In this document: positions 1-7,450 of the stretch, in pieces
Layout: each line of letters begins with the position of its first letter
Position numbering within the stretch: the stretch's first letter is position 1
From: Novosphingobium sp. SCN 66-18
Lineage (GTDB): Bacteria > Pseudomonadota > Alphaproteobacteria > Sphingomonadales > Sphingomonadaceae
Length of the DNA: 64,000 nt
Direction: 5' to 3'
Assembly: GCA_001725355.1 (NCBI GenBank)
Contig: MEGD01000013.1
Coordinates: forward strand, 1 to 64,000
Notes under the pieces: model-generated
The model's input: only the letters and a program-made list of their open reading frames with translations
What the model was told of the DNA's origin: nothing
Database searches by the model: none
Program-made: the position numbers and the translations under genes

Positions 1-52
1 ATCGTTTCGAGCGGCTGAGACAGAACCCGGGCGCAGGCCAGGCAAGCTAATC

Positions 53-1057
53 CTAGGGCTCGACGTCCGCGGCCATTCCTACGCTTAGCTTTTCGACGAG
101 CTGCAGTGCCTTTCGCACGACAGACTCCCGGATGACCAAGCGCTGTCCTTCGCGGTAGGTCGGGTCACCGCTGCGTGAAATATAGTCCGCATCAACAATG
201 CCTTCGCGGTGCGCCAAAAGATGCCGCTGCTGAAAGAGGCGTGTCAGTTCGGTGAGTTCCGAGGTGCTCAGGTGATCGGCAAAGCCCTTTCCGAAGGCCG
301 TTCGCCATAACTGGCTTCCTTCAGAGAGATTCTGGAACGCGTTTCGTCGGACTTTGATTGGATCTGGCTGATGCTGGTAATGCGCCTCTGCAAAACGCTG
401 GAAAGCCATGACGACGTTTTGAAGGCCTGCTTCGGTGAGCAGGCGAATGGTATTCTCTGACGCATCGACATCAGATATCCCGCTCCGGATTGCTGGGATT
501 GCGTCAAGAGAAGCGCGAATCGCATTGAGCGATTGCCGAAACACTCTGTCAGCGCTGTTGTGGCCGCACGAGGGGCAAAAGAACGCAGAACCGATCACCG
601 CGAACCGGCATGAGCATTCCTCGCAAGTCAGCTTGAGGCGCATCGGCTCCGCTGCAGACGCGGGTAAGACAACATCGCGAAAGCCACGCTCGACCTTCAT
701 TTTCATGGTGATCAAGCTGCCTTTGCGCTGGCGCCGATTGAAGGCCTCAGCATCACGGCGCATCGCCTGATTGATTGTGCCTTTCACCTGAGCGAGGGCC
801 TGCTCCTGAATTTTTCCAACTTGCTCCGTTGTCCACCATTTCTGAGCCTCGGCCGCATGCCCGCAAAACGGGCAAAACACCTCTTCATCGCGCACGATTT
901 CACGCCAGTCTTGATCATGGACCTTGAATTCAAACATGCAGTCTTCGTGAGGACACTCGCAATCGATGTATCCGTCTTCGTCGACCGCGATATCCGGCGT
1001 GACGGTAATCTTCTGCCCGTCCAACTGGCGAAGGATACGGGATAGATCATCGAACAT
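53..1057 (-). CDS. Zinc-ribbon protein with a HEPN-like RxxxxH motif, on an integrated element
   Basis: I do not recognise a named family. The 334-residue protein has two cysteine clusters that look like zinc ribbons: C35-x4-C40 with C62-x2-C65, and C145-x2-C148 with C161-x2-C164, the last of each followed by GH. The C-terminal half is helical, and R278-H-L-L-A-H283 fits the RX4-6H signature of HEPN ribonucleases. HEPN domains are common in toxin and antiphage proteins, so an RNA-cutting defence role is possible, but this is inferred from one short motif. The start is backed by a GGAGGG ribosome-binding site. It lies inside the integrase end of the element, and its base composition is less GC-rich than the flagellar genes, which suggests transfer. 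Confidence 0.6.
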   Translation of the reverse strand: MFDDLSRILRQLDGQKITVTPDIAVDEDGYIDCECPHEDCMFEFKVHDQDWREIVRDEEVFCPFCGHAAEAQKWWTTEQVGKIQEQALAQVKGTINQAMRRDAEAFNRRQRKGSLITMKMKVERGFRDVVLPASAAEPMRLKLTCEECSCRFAVIGSAFFCPSCGHNSADRVFRQSLNAIRASLDAIPAIRSGISDVDASENTIRLLTEAGLQNVVMAFQRFAEAHYQHQPDPIKVRRNAFQNLSEGSQLWRTAFGKGFADHLSTSELTELTRLFQQRHLLAHREGIVDADYISRSGDPTYREGQRLVIRESVVRKALQLVEKLSVGMAADVEP

Positions 1058-1179
1058 GCGGCCCTCCGCTAAATGCAGGGGCAGACTACCGTGTTTTTGT
1101 TTTGTTCGCCAGCAGGAGGAATTTGAAACCCACCAAAATGTCGCTTGCCGGTTTTGAACGGAGCTCTGTCAAACTGAGC

Positions 1180-2403
1180 TTATCCTTTGGCAAACGCCAC
1201 ATTTATGACCTTACCGCCCTCCCGGATCGTATCGAGGTAGTCGCTCCACCACTGCGCCATGCGGACACGTTCCTCCCAGTGCTTGCCACGGTGATAGACG
1301 CCGCGGACTGCGTTGCTATCACCGTGAGCCAGTCCTCGTTCGATCGCGTCCGGATTCCAGAGGCCGCTTTCATTCAGCATGGTGGAAGCCGTAGCCCGAA
1401 GACCATGCGCGGTGACTTCGTCCTTCGTGAAACCCATCCGCCGGAAAGCCGCATTCAAAGTGTTCTCACTCATCGGGCGAACAGAAGCACGGGCTGAGGG
1501 GAACACATAGCCCTCGGTACCAACCATCTCGGCAAGCTCCTTAAGATACCCGACCACCTGCGTGGACAACGGCACGGCATGAGGACGGCGCGCTTTCATC
1601 TTGCCCTCTGGGATGCGCCAGACACCTTCTTCCAGGTCGATCTCTTTCCAATCGGCATGCCGCAGCTCGCCAGGGCGTACAAAGACATGGGGTGCGATGA
1701 GCAGGGCGTACCGGGTTATGAAGTTGCCAGTGTAGTCCTGGATTGCGCGCAGCAGCCCGCCAAGATCCTTCGGCTCAAGGATCGCTGCATAGTGCTTTGC
1801 CTTGGGGGTGATCAGCGCCCCGCGGAGCATGGTCGTAGGGTCGCCTTTGCATCGGGTCGTGGCAACCCCATAGCGAAACACGCGGCTCGCAAAGGATCGG
1901 GTCTTTTTAGCGGTCTCGTGCTTGCCCTTCGCTTCGAGGCGCTTGAGGGGAGCCAGCACCTCAAACGGCTCAATCTCGTCGATCGGGCGGCTGCCAATGG
2001 CATCCGTCAGCTGGTCGAGGAAGAAGTTGGCCTTGATGATGGTCGCATCCGCCCGACCGTTCTGCACCATCATCTCATCAATGTACTCGCGTGCCACCGC
2101 CTCGAAGGTCTGGGCGGAGAGGAATTCCGAACGGATCTTCTGCTTGCGCTTCTCCATCGCCGGGTCACCGCCCGCCGCGACTTTGACGCGAGCCTCGTAG
2201 GCCGCTTGGCGCGCGTCCTTGAGATTGATTTCGGGATAGGCGCCGATCGAGAGCTTCTTCTCAACGGTGCCGATTCGATAGCGGAATCGCCAGAGTTTTC
2301 CGCCCGATGGGGACACCTCGATGTACAATCCGCGGTCGTCGGCGACCTTGTACGATTTGTCCTTTGGCTTGAGTGCGCGAAGCCGGGTTTCGGTCAGAGG
2401 CAT
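1180..2403 (-). CDS. Tyrosine-recombinase integrase, P4 type with DUF4102 N-terminus
   Basis: Site-specific recombinase of 407 residues that would integrate and excise the element at the adjacent tRNA-Leu. The N-terminus (MPLTETRLRALKPKDKSYKV) and the arm-binding segment GGKLWRFRYR are typical of P4-like integrases. A SAM-like core-binding domain follows, then the catalytic domain with VRPGELRHADWKEID, HGLRATASTMLNE and a late tyrosine in AVRGVYHRG. An open frame extends upstream to 2619 but runs into the tRNA gene, so I start at the ATG at 2403, where the family's conserved N-terminus begins. It reads away from the tRNA 3' end, the usual layout for a tRNA-targeted element. It appears intact. 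Confidence 0.93.
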   Translation of the reverse strand: MPLTETRLRALKPKDKSYKVADDRGLYIEVSPSGGKLWRFRYRIGTVEKKLSIGAYPEINLKDARQAAYEARVKVAAGGDPAMEKRKQKIRSEFLSAQTFEAVAREYIDEMMVQNGRADATIIKANFFLDQLTDAIGSRPIDEIEPFEVLAPLKRLEAKGKHETAKKTRSFASRVFRYGVATTRCKGDPTTMLRGALITPKAKHYAAILEPKDLGGLLRAIQDYTGNFITRYALLIAPHVFVRPGELRHADWKEIDLEEGVWRIPEGKMKARRPHAVPLSTQVVGYLKELAEMVGTEGYVFPSARASVRPMSENTLNAAFRRMGFTKDEVTAHGLRATASTMLNESGLWNPDAIERGLAHGDSNAVRGVYHRGKHWEERVRMAQWWSDYLDTIREGGKVINVAFAKG

Positions 2404-2569
2404 GTGCGGGCCTTTTCCCAATGTGGTTTTTGCAAAAGCCCGCAAAAGGCCCGCAAAAATGTGCGGAACCCCCGAGAAAAGGCGGGACGATCCGGCACAA
2501 TCCAAGGGCCAATTCCCTTGGATTTCTGCGGGTTTAATACACTTTTTGGGATGTTCCGAGAAGAACAAA
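2404..2569. promoter_or_regulatory. Integrase leader with iterated boxes and an inverted repeat; element end
   Basis: This gap between the integrase start and the tRNA 3' end has no gene. It carries GCAAAA three times (2432-2437, 2442-2447, 2453-2458), with GCCCGCAAAA as a direct repeat at 2438 and 2449. It also has an 11-bp inverted repeat, GCGGGCCTTTT at 2406-2416 and AAAAGGCCCGC at 2444-2454. Helically phased short repeats next to an integrase gene are typical arm-type binding sites. The arrangement could also autoregulate the integrase. The att core itself would be the tRNA 3' end; the partner site is outside the window. Confidence 0.55.
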
Positions 2570-2656
2570 TGGTGCCCAGAAGAGGACTCGAACCTCCACG
2601 CCCTTTCGAGCGCCGCCACCTGAAGACGGTGCGTCTACCAATTCCGCCATCTGGGC
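2570..2656 (-). tRNA. tRNA-Leu, anticodon CAG
   Basis: 87-nt tRNA with encoded CCA (2570-2572). The acceptor stem pairs GCCCAGA with TCTGGGC, followed by discriminator A. The D-arm contains GGAATTGGTAGACGC and the anticodon loop is TTCAGGT, giving CAG. A long variable arm and the T-loop GTTCGAGTC complete a leucine tRNA. Its 3' end borders the integrase region, so it is the probable attachment site, and the integration has kept the tRNA complete. Confidence 0.95.
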
Positions 2657-2700
2657 ACGGAGGCGATGGGCCAGAACGCTCATCGCCGGGTAGGAGCGCG

Positions 2701-2729
2701 CCGATACGGGATGGATTCGCGGGTGTCAA
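2701..2729 (-). promoter_or_regulatory. Sigma-70-type promoter of tRNA-Leu(CAG)
   Basis: On the minus strand TTGACA (2724-2729) is followed after 17 bases by TATCGG (2701-2706). The -35 box is perfect and the spacing ideal. The -10 box matches its first three positions. Transcription would begin near 2694, about 38 nt before the tRNA 5' end. Confidence 0.5.
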
Positions 2730-2860
2730 CCGCGACGTGTCGAATGGTGCCGACTCTTTTTCTTGGCCATTGAATTTGGCCATTGCAGCGTGCAAAGGCT
2801 TTCGCACGCGCGGCGGGCGATCCGGTCCGCGCACGGCTATTTTCTGGCGGGTTGACGGAT

Positions 2861-3823
2861 ATGGGCAAGGGCAGGACGCGCGATCTTGAAGGCAGGCTGG
2901 TCACGTTGATCGGCGGCAGCGGCTTTTTCGGCACGCATCTGGCGCAGGAACTGCTGGCACGCGGCGCGCGCCTGCGGATCTGCAGCCGTCATCCGGAAAA
3001 GGCGTTTCATCTCAAGCCGCTGGGCAATCTTGGTCAGGTGCAGTTCCTGCGCGTGGATGTGAACAAGCCCGATGCGGTCGCCGCCGCGGTCTTTGGCGCG
3101 GACGCGGTCGTGAACCTGGTCGGGGCCTTCAAGGGCGATCTCGACGCGATTCAAGGCGAGGGCGCCGGGCGCATCGCCGCCGCGGCGGCGCAGGCCGGGG
3201 CGGGCGCGTTCGTGCATATCTCGGCGCTGGGCGCCGATGCCGGGTCGCCCGTGGCCTACGCGCGGACCAAGGCCGAAGGCGAGGCGGCGGTGCGCGCTGC
3301 GTTCCCCGGCGCGACGATCCTGCGCCCGTCGGTGCTGTTTGGCGACGATGACCAGTTCGTCACCATGTTCGGCCGGATCATCGCGGTGTTCCCGGTGGTG
3401 CCGGTATTCGGTCCGGATGCGCGGTTGCAGCCGCTGAGCGTGGACGACGCCGCCGAAGCGGTCGGCAACGCGCTGGCCCGTCCCGAAGCCCATGCGGGCA
3501 AGGTCTATGAGCTGGCGGGTCCCGAAGTGATCACGATGGGCGATCTCAACCGCCGGATCGCGCGCGCCGAGGCGCGGGGCCGTACGTTCATTGATCTGCC
3601 CGACGGCGTTTCCAGCCTGATCGCGGCTTTCGGCTGGCTGCCCGGCGCACCGCTGACGCGGGACCAGTGGTTGCTGCTCAAGGCAGGCAGTGCCGCGACG
3701 GGAACGTTGCCGGGCATCCGCGACCTGAGCGTGCATCCGCGACCGCTGGCGCTGTTCCTTGAGCGGTGGATGGTTCGCTTCCGCAAGCAGGGCCGTTTCG
3801 GTTCCAAGCCCCGCGCGGCCTGA
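2861..3823 (+). CDS. NAD(P)-binding epimerase-like protein, complex I NDUFA9 family
   Basis: 320-residue extended short-chain dehydrogenase fold of the atypical NDUFA9-like group. The N-terminal Rossmann motif is TLIGGSGFFGTHLAQ, followed by ICSRHPE and a VNLVGAF segment, with HISALGAD and YARTKAEGE replacing the usual YxxxK region. Bacterial members are annotated as complex I NDUFA9-subunit relatives, but their reaction is not established. I start at the ATG at 2861 (MGKGRTRDL), because the upstream in-frame extension begins in a repeat-rich leader. It is the first chromosomal gene right of the tRNA and converges with the glutathione transferase gene. Confidence 0.8.
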   Translation: MGKGRTRDLEGRLVTLIGGSGFFGTHLAQELLARGARLRICSRHPEKAFHLKPLGNLGQVQFLRVDVNKPDAVAAAVFGADAVVNLVGAFKGDLDAIQGEGAGRIAAAAAQAGAGAFVHISALGADAGSPVAYARTKAEGEAAVRAAFPGATILRPSVLFGDDDQFVTMFGRIIAVFPVVPVFGPDARLQPLSVDDAAEAVGNALARPEAHAGKVYELAGPEVITMGDLNRRIARAEARGRTFIDLPDGVSSLIAAFGWLPGAPLTRDQWLLLKAGSAATGTLPGIRDLSVHPRPLALFLERWMVRFRKQGRFGSKPRAA

Positions 3824-3840
3824 TTCCGGCCAAGGCAGCG

Positions 3841-3867
3841 CGTGAACGCCGGTGTCAGGCGTTCACG
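3841..3867. terminator. Hairpin shared by two converging genes
   Basis: CGTGAACGCC (3841-3850) and GGCGTTCACG (3858-3867) form a perfect 10-bp stem with a 7-base loop. The hairpin overlaps the stop codon of the leftward glutathione transferase gene and lies 17 bases after the stop of the rightward NDUFA9-like gene. No long T run follows, so it may work as a weak bidirectional terminator or protect mRNA ends. Confidence 0.45.
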
Positions 3868-4526
3868 TCGCCATAGTGCGAGGGCGGCTGGATCACGTCC
3901 ATGCGTTCGGACAGGAGCGGGCGGAAGCTGGGCCGGCTCTTGAACACTGAATACCAGCCGCGCGCCTGTTCGTGCTGTGACCAGTCGATGCCGCCGAGGT
4001 AGTCCGCCACCGAAATCTGCGCGGCGGCGGCAAGGTCGGCGAGGCTCATCGTCGCGCCGGCCAGCCACGGGCGGTTGTCGATCAGGTAGTCGATATAGTC
4101 GAGATGGGCGTTGGCCAGCCGCATCGCTTCGCGCAGCAGGCGGCTGTCGGGCGGCTGGCGGTAGATCAGCCGCTTGCGCATCCGTTCTTCCATCAGCGGA
4201 TGCGTGACGTCTGCAAAGAAATTTTCGTCGAACAGCGCCACCAGCCGGCGTATTTCGGCGCGGTTGGCGGCGGTGCCGTTGATCATCGGCGTCTTGTCGA
4301 CCGTTTCCTCGAAGTATTCGCAGATCGCCCGGCTGTCGACCAGCGTGATCTCGCGCTCCGGATTATGCAGCACCGGCGTGCGGCCGGCCGGGTTCATGCG
4401 CGTGAATTCGTCGCGCTGTTCCCACGGATTTTCGCGCCACAGTTCATAGCCGACACCCTTTTCGCTCAGCAGCAGGCGTACCTTGCGGCTGAACGGGCAA
4501 AGGGGAAACTGATAGAGTTGCCACAT
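3855..4526 (-). CDS. Glutathione S-transferase family protein
   Basis: 223 residues with an N-terminal thioredoxin fold and an all-helical C-terminal domain. The likely active-site segment is FPLCPFSRKVRL, with Cys10 in a CPFS context. The cis-proline motif is GRTPVL and the glutathione-binding segment is VDSRAICEYFEE. The C-terminal domain contains LAGATMSLADLAAAAQISVADYL, here seen as LAGATMSLADL then AAAAQISVADYL. Substrate is unknown. It lies just downstream of the chemotaxis operon but is not obviously part of it. Confidence 0.88.
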   Translation of the reverse strand: MWQLYQFPLCPFSRKVRLLLSEKGVGYELWRENPWEQRDEFTRMNPAGRTPVLHNPEREITLVDSRAICEYFEETVDKTPMINGTAANRAEIRRLVALFDENFFADVTHPLMEERMRKRLIYRQPPDSRLLREAMRLANAHLDYIDYLIDNRPWLAGATMSLADLAAAAQISVADYLGGIDWSQHEQARGWYSVFKSRPSFRPLLSERMDVIQPPSHYGDVNA

Positions 4527-4620
4527 GGCGACATTCCATGGCGCAGGGCCACGGGCGAAGTCCAGCCGCCATCAGCGGGGTTCCCCACAATTTCGCATCC
4601 GCCCGGGGGAAGGCATGATC

Positions 4621-4653
4621 GGCAGACGGGCGGCAGATGGGCGGCAGACGGTC
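4621..4653. repeat. Three tandem copies of an 11-bp repeat
   Basis: GGCAGACGGGC, GGCAGATGGGC and GGCAGACGGTC follow one another without gaps, between the end of the chemotaxis operon and the start of the glutathione transferase gene. Function unknown; it sits about 100 bases upstream of the transferase start. The rest of the 180-base gap shows nothing clear. Confidence 0.6.
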
Positions 4654-4706
4654 GGGGCGGGCGGAACGCATCGGCGCGCACGGCCCGCTCCGGGCGCGTC
4701 GAGATG

Positions 4707-4961
4707 CTATCCGAACAGGCGCAATCTTTCCCGCAGCGCGTCGATGGCAATCTTCTCGATACTGGCGGCGGGGCAATCGGCCGTCAGCAGCGAGGCGAGC
4801 GAACGCTGTTTCTGGCCGATCATGTCGATCGCCTGCAGGGTGGTCATGTGGCGGACGACAATATCGGGATCGAGGCAGAGCGATGCGCCAAGCGCTTCGA
4901 CTTCCTGTGACAGTTCCTCAAGGACGATGGCGATCTGCCGGTGCGTGGCCTCCTGGTTCAT
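4707..4961 (-). CDS. Small helical protein ending the chemotaxis operon
   Basis: 84-residue protein that I cannot assign to a family. It is mostly helical with no membrane segment or signal peptide: MNQEATHRQIAIVLEELSQE, then a segment with DPDIVVRHMTTLQAIDMIGQKQR. The latter resembles the four-helix dimerisation or histidine-containing segments of chemotaxis phosphatases and Hpt-like proteins, but the motif is too short to decide. It follows cheW by 16 bases in the same direction, so it is probably the last gene of the operon and may act on the array or on CheY. Confidence 0.6.
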   Translation of the reverse strand: MNQEATHRQIAIVLEELSQEVEALGASLCLDPDIVVRHMTTLQAIDMIGQKQRSLASLLTADCPAASIEKIAIDALRERLRLFG

Positions 4962-4977
4962 CGATATCCTCCATGCG

Positions 4978-5421
4978 TCAGGCGGCTTCGGCGAGCTGGG
5001 CTTCGTTGCTCAGCGCGGCGAGGTTGAGGACCATGACCATGCGTTCGTCGATGGCGGCGAGCCCTTCGAGAAACGGGATGACCGTGTCGTGGCCGGTGCT
5101 CGGCGGGGGAGGCTGCAACGCCTCTTCCGGCACGGTGACGATGTCGCTGACGGCATCCACGATCCATCCGCCGATCTGGGCGTCCATCTGCGTGACGATG
5201 ATCGCATGGCGGGGCGAGGGCTCGGTCGCGTTCCAGCCGAGGCGGGCCGCAAGATCCACCACGGGCAGCACGGTGCCGCGCAGATTGACCACGCCCGCGA
5301 CATAGGACGGCACGCGGGGCAGGCGCGTGGTGGGCGACCAGGCGCGGATTTCGCGGATGGACATGATGTCCAGCCCGAACACCTGGCCTTCGACTTCGAA
5401 TGTGATCAATTCGCGGATCAT
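4978..5421 (-). CDS. cheW: Chemotaxis coupling protein CheW
   Basis: 147-residue single CheW (SH3-like) domain that links CheA to the receptors in the array at the cell pole. The start MIRELITFEVEGQVFGLDI and the motifs VAGVVNLRGTVLPVVDL and VSDIV are typical. Length matches the family. It lies between cheY and the small unknown gene, spaced by 22 and 16 bases, in one transcription unit led by the STAS and cheA genes. No receptor (MCP) gene lies in this window. Confidence 0.93.
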   Translation of the reverse strand: MIRELITFEVEGQVFGLDIMSIREIRAWSPTTRLPRVPSYVAGVVNLRGTVLPVVDLAARLGWNATEPSPRHAIIVTQMDAQIGGWIVDAVSDIVTVPEEALQPPPPSTGHDTVIPFLEGLAAIDERMVMVLNLAALSNEAQLAEAA

Positions 5422-5443
5422 CGGTTTGTCTCCCGTCCAGCCA

Positions 5444-5815
5444 TCAATGGGTGACGCGGCGGACCGCCGCGACGAGCTTGGCGGGATCGAACGGCTTCAC
5501 GATCCACCCGGTCGCGCCGGCGGCGCGGGCGCGCGCCTTCTTTTCGTCCGAGCTTTCGGTGGTGAGCACCAGGATCGGGCGATCGCGGTGCCGTTCGCCT
5601 TCGCGCAGGCGCTCGATCAGGCCGAAGCCATCCAGGCGGGGCATGTTGATGTCGGTGATGACGACATCGACTTCGTTGCTTTCCAGCCAGTCGAGCGCGG
5701 CCATCCCGTCTTCCGCCTGCGCCACGTCGAAGCCGTTCGAGGCAAGGGCGTGGTTGAGCAGGGCGCGCATGCTGGGGCTGTCGTCGACGGTCAGGATTCG
5801 GGTGGATTTGGTCAT
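5444..5815 (-). CDS. cheY: Chemotaxis response regulator CheY
   Basis: 123-residue stand-alone receiver domain. Acidic pair D11-D12, phospho-acceptor D55 in VVITDINMP, T86 in LVLTTES and K107 in WIVKPFD are all in place. Phosphorylated by CheA, it should bind the flagellar switch and alter rotation. I chose the ATG at 5815, where the receiver fold begins; the frame stays open far upstream but that part has no receiver features. It lies between cheD and cheW. Confidence 0.93.
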   Translation of the reverse strand: MTKSTRILTVDDSPSMRALLNHALASNGFDVAQAEDGMAALDWLESNEVDVVITDINMPRLDGFGLIERLREGERHRDRPILVLTTESSDEKKARARAAGATGWIVKPFDPAKLVAAVRRVTH

Positions 5816-5850
5816 GTCGTGGTTCGCTTTCGAGTAAGAAGGGTTTCCTG

Positions 5851-6402
5851 TCAGAACAGTTCGACGTCGCCCGACGCCTTTTGCGGGCGGGTGCTGGGTT
5901 GGACGGGCGGGGCAAGGCGTTCCTCCACCGCGCGGCAGCGGACCTGCCCCGAGGCGGGCCGGAAATCGACGCGGCGGGCCTGCGTGCCGCCCAGGTCCTC
6001 GCGCATCAGCGCGATGCCTTCGCGGATCAGGAAGCCACGGGCGAACTCGGCATTGATCGAACCGATCTTCATCATCGTCCGGTTCACGTTCGCGCCGCCG
6101 TAAAGATGCGCCTTGAGCCGGTGCTTGCGCGCGCCCCTGGCCAGCATCTCGTTGACGAGCACTTCCATCAGATAGACGCCGTAATGGACGTCGATCGCGG
6201 CGGACGGGTTCGCACTGGGCGGCTCGGCCAGCAGGAAGTGGTTCATGCCGCCCACGCGCACGTCCGGATCGTAGAGGCAGGTGGACACGCAACTGCCCAG
6301 GACGGTGGTGAATTCCTCGTCCACGCTGTCGCTGGCGAAGGCCTGGCCCTGCATGACCGTGCGGCGCTGTGCGTGGGAAGGGAGGAGAGGTCGATGGTAC
6401 AT
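5851..6402 (-). CDS. cheD: Chemoreceptor glutamine deamidase CheD
   Basis: 183 residues. CheD deamidates receptor glutamines and, in some species, works with CheC or CheY. The thiol-hydrolase triad is visible: a threonine and cysteine in FTTVLGSCVSTCLYD, and the histidine in GGMNHFLLAEP. The later motif LKAHLYGGANV and the INAEFARGFL segment are also typical. The ATG at 6402 lies one base after the cheB stop, so translation is probably coupled. Confidence 0.92.
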   Translation of the reverse strand: MYHRPLLPSHAQRRTVMQGQAFASDSVDEEFTTVLGSCVSTCLYDPDVRVGGMNHFLLAEPPSANPSAAIDVHYGVYLMEVLVNEMLARGARKHRLKAHLYGGANVNRTMMKIGSINAEFARGFLIREGIALMREDLGGTQARRVDFRPASGQVRCRAVEERLAPPVQPSTRPQKASGDVELF

Positions 6403-6403
6403 G

Positions 6404-7450
6404 TCAGGCAGCCTTGCTGAAAGTGTGCCGGGCGATCTGGTCGATCGGGGCGATGATGCTGGCGGCGCCCAGCGCGATGGCGGCCCGGGGCATCCCGAAG
6501 ACCGCGCAGGTTGCTTCGTCCTGCGCAATCGTCAGCGCGCCGGCGCGGGCCATGGCCAGCATCCCGCTGGCACCGTCCGAACCCATGCCGGTCAAGAGGA
6601 TGCCCACCGCGTCCTTGCCGACCATTTCCGCCGCCGACTGGAACAGGGCGTCCACGCTGGGCCGGTGCCCGGAGATGCGATCGCCGCCGCGCAGCTTGGT
6701 GCGCAGGATCTGCGGTCCGCCGACCAGAAGGTGGCGGTCGTTGTCGGGCGGGAAATAGATATGGCCGGGCCGCAGCGGCAGGTCGGGCTGCGCCAGCACC
6801 ACGCGCGCGGCGCAGGCTTCGTCCAGCGTGCGCGCCACGGCGGCGGTGAAGCGTTCGTTGATGTGCTGGACCACCAGCGTCGGCGGACAATCGGCGGGGA
6901 ACTGCGAAAGCAGCGTGTGCAAGGCTTCCACGCCCCCCGTGGATGATCCGATGACGATGACCTTGGGCGGCGCCTTCCTGGTCGCTGGAGGCGGCGGAGG
7001 GGGTGCGGCGGTCATGGGCGTGGCCGCCGCATCATCGCGCGTGAAACTCACTTTCGCGGCATCGCGCACCAGACGCGCCAGCTTGCCGCCGTCGTCAAGG
7101 GGCAGCGTGCCCGAAATCTGGCTCTTGGCATAGCAATCCACCGCGCCCAGCGTCAGCGCGCGGGCGGTGATTTCGTTGCCTTGCTGGGTCGCGCCCGAGA
7201 CGATGATGACGGGCGTGGGGCGCAGCTTCATGATCTTCTCGAGGAAATCCAGGCCGTTCATGCCGGGCATTTCCACGTCGAGCGTGACCACGTCCGGGTC
7301 CAGCTCGCGGATCATCTGGCGGCCTTCGGCGGCGTTCGCGGCGGACGCAACCACCTCGATGTCGCCTTCCCTGGACAGGCGGGTGTGGAGGATCGCGCGC
7401 ATCGTCGGGGAATCCTCCACGACAACCACGCGGATCGGGCGCCGGCTCAT
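6404..7450 (-). CDS. cheB: Chemotaxis methylesterase/glutamine deamidase CheB
   Basis: 348 residues: receiver domain with the phospho-acceptor aspartate in VVTLDVEMPG, a proline-rich linker (PPPPPPATRKAPP), then the methylesterase domain. The catalytic triad is intact: serine in IGSSTGGVEAL, histidine in VVQHINERF and aspartate in LTGMGSDGASGM. It removes methyl groups from chemoreceptors when phosphorylated. The ATG at 7450 overlaps the cheR stop as ATGA, showing tight coupling. Compare the second, degenerate CheB-like protein at 10977. Confidence 0.95.
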   Translation of the reverse strand: MSRRPIRVVVVEDSPTMRAILHTRLSREGDIEVVASAANAAEGRQMIRELDPDVVTLDVEMPGMNGLDFLEKIMKLRPTPVIIVSGATQQGNEITARALTLGAVDCYAKSQISGTLPLDDGGKLARLVRDAAKVSFTRDDAAATPMTAAPPPPPPATRKAPPKVIVIGSSTGGVEALHTLLSQFPADCPPTLVVQHINERFTAAVARTLDEACAARVVLAQPDLPLRPGHIYFPPDNDRHLLVGGPQILRTKLRGGDRISGHRPSVDALFQSAAEMVGKDAVGILLTGMGSDGASGMLAMARAGALTIAQDEATCAVFGMPRAAIALGAASIIAPIDQIARHTFSKAA

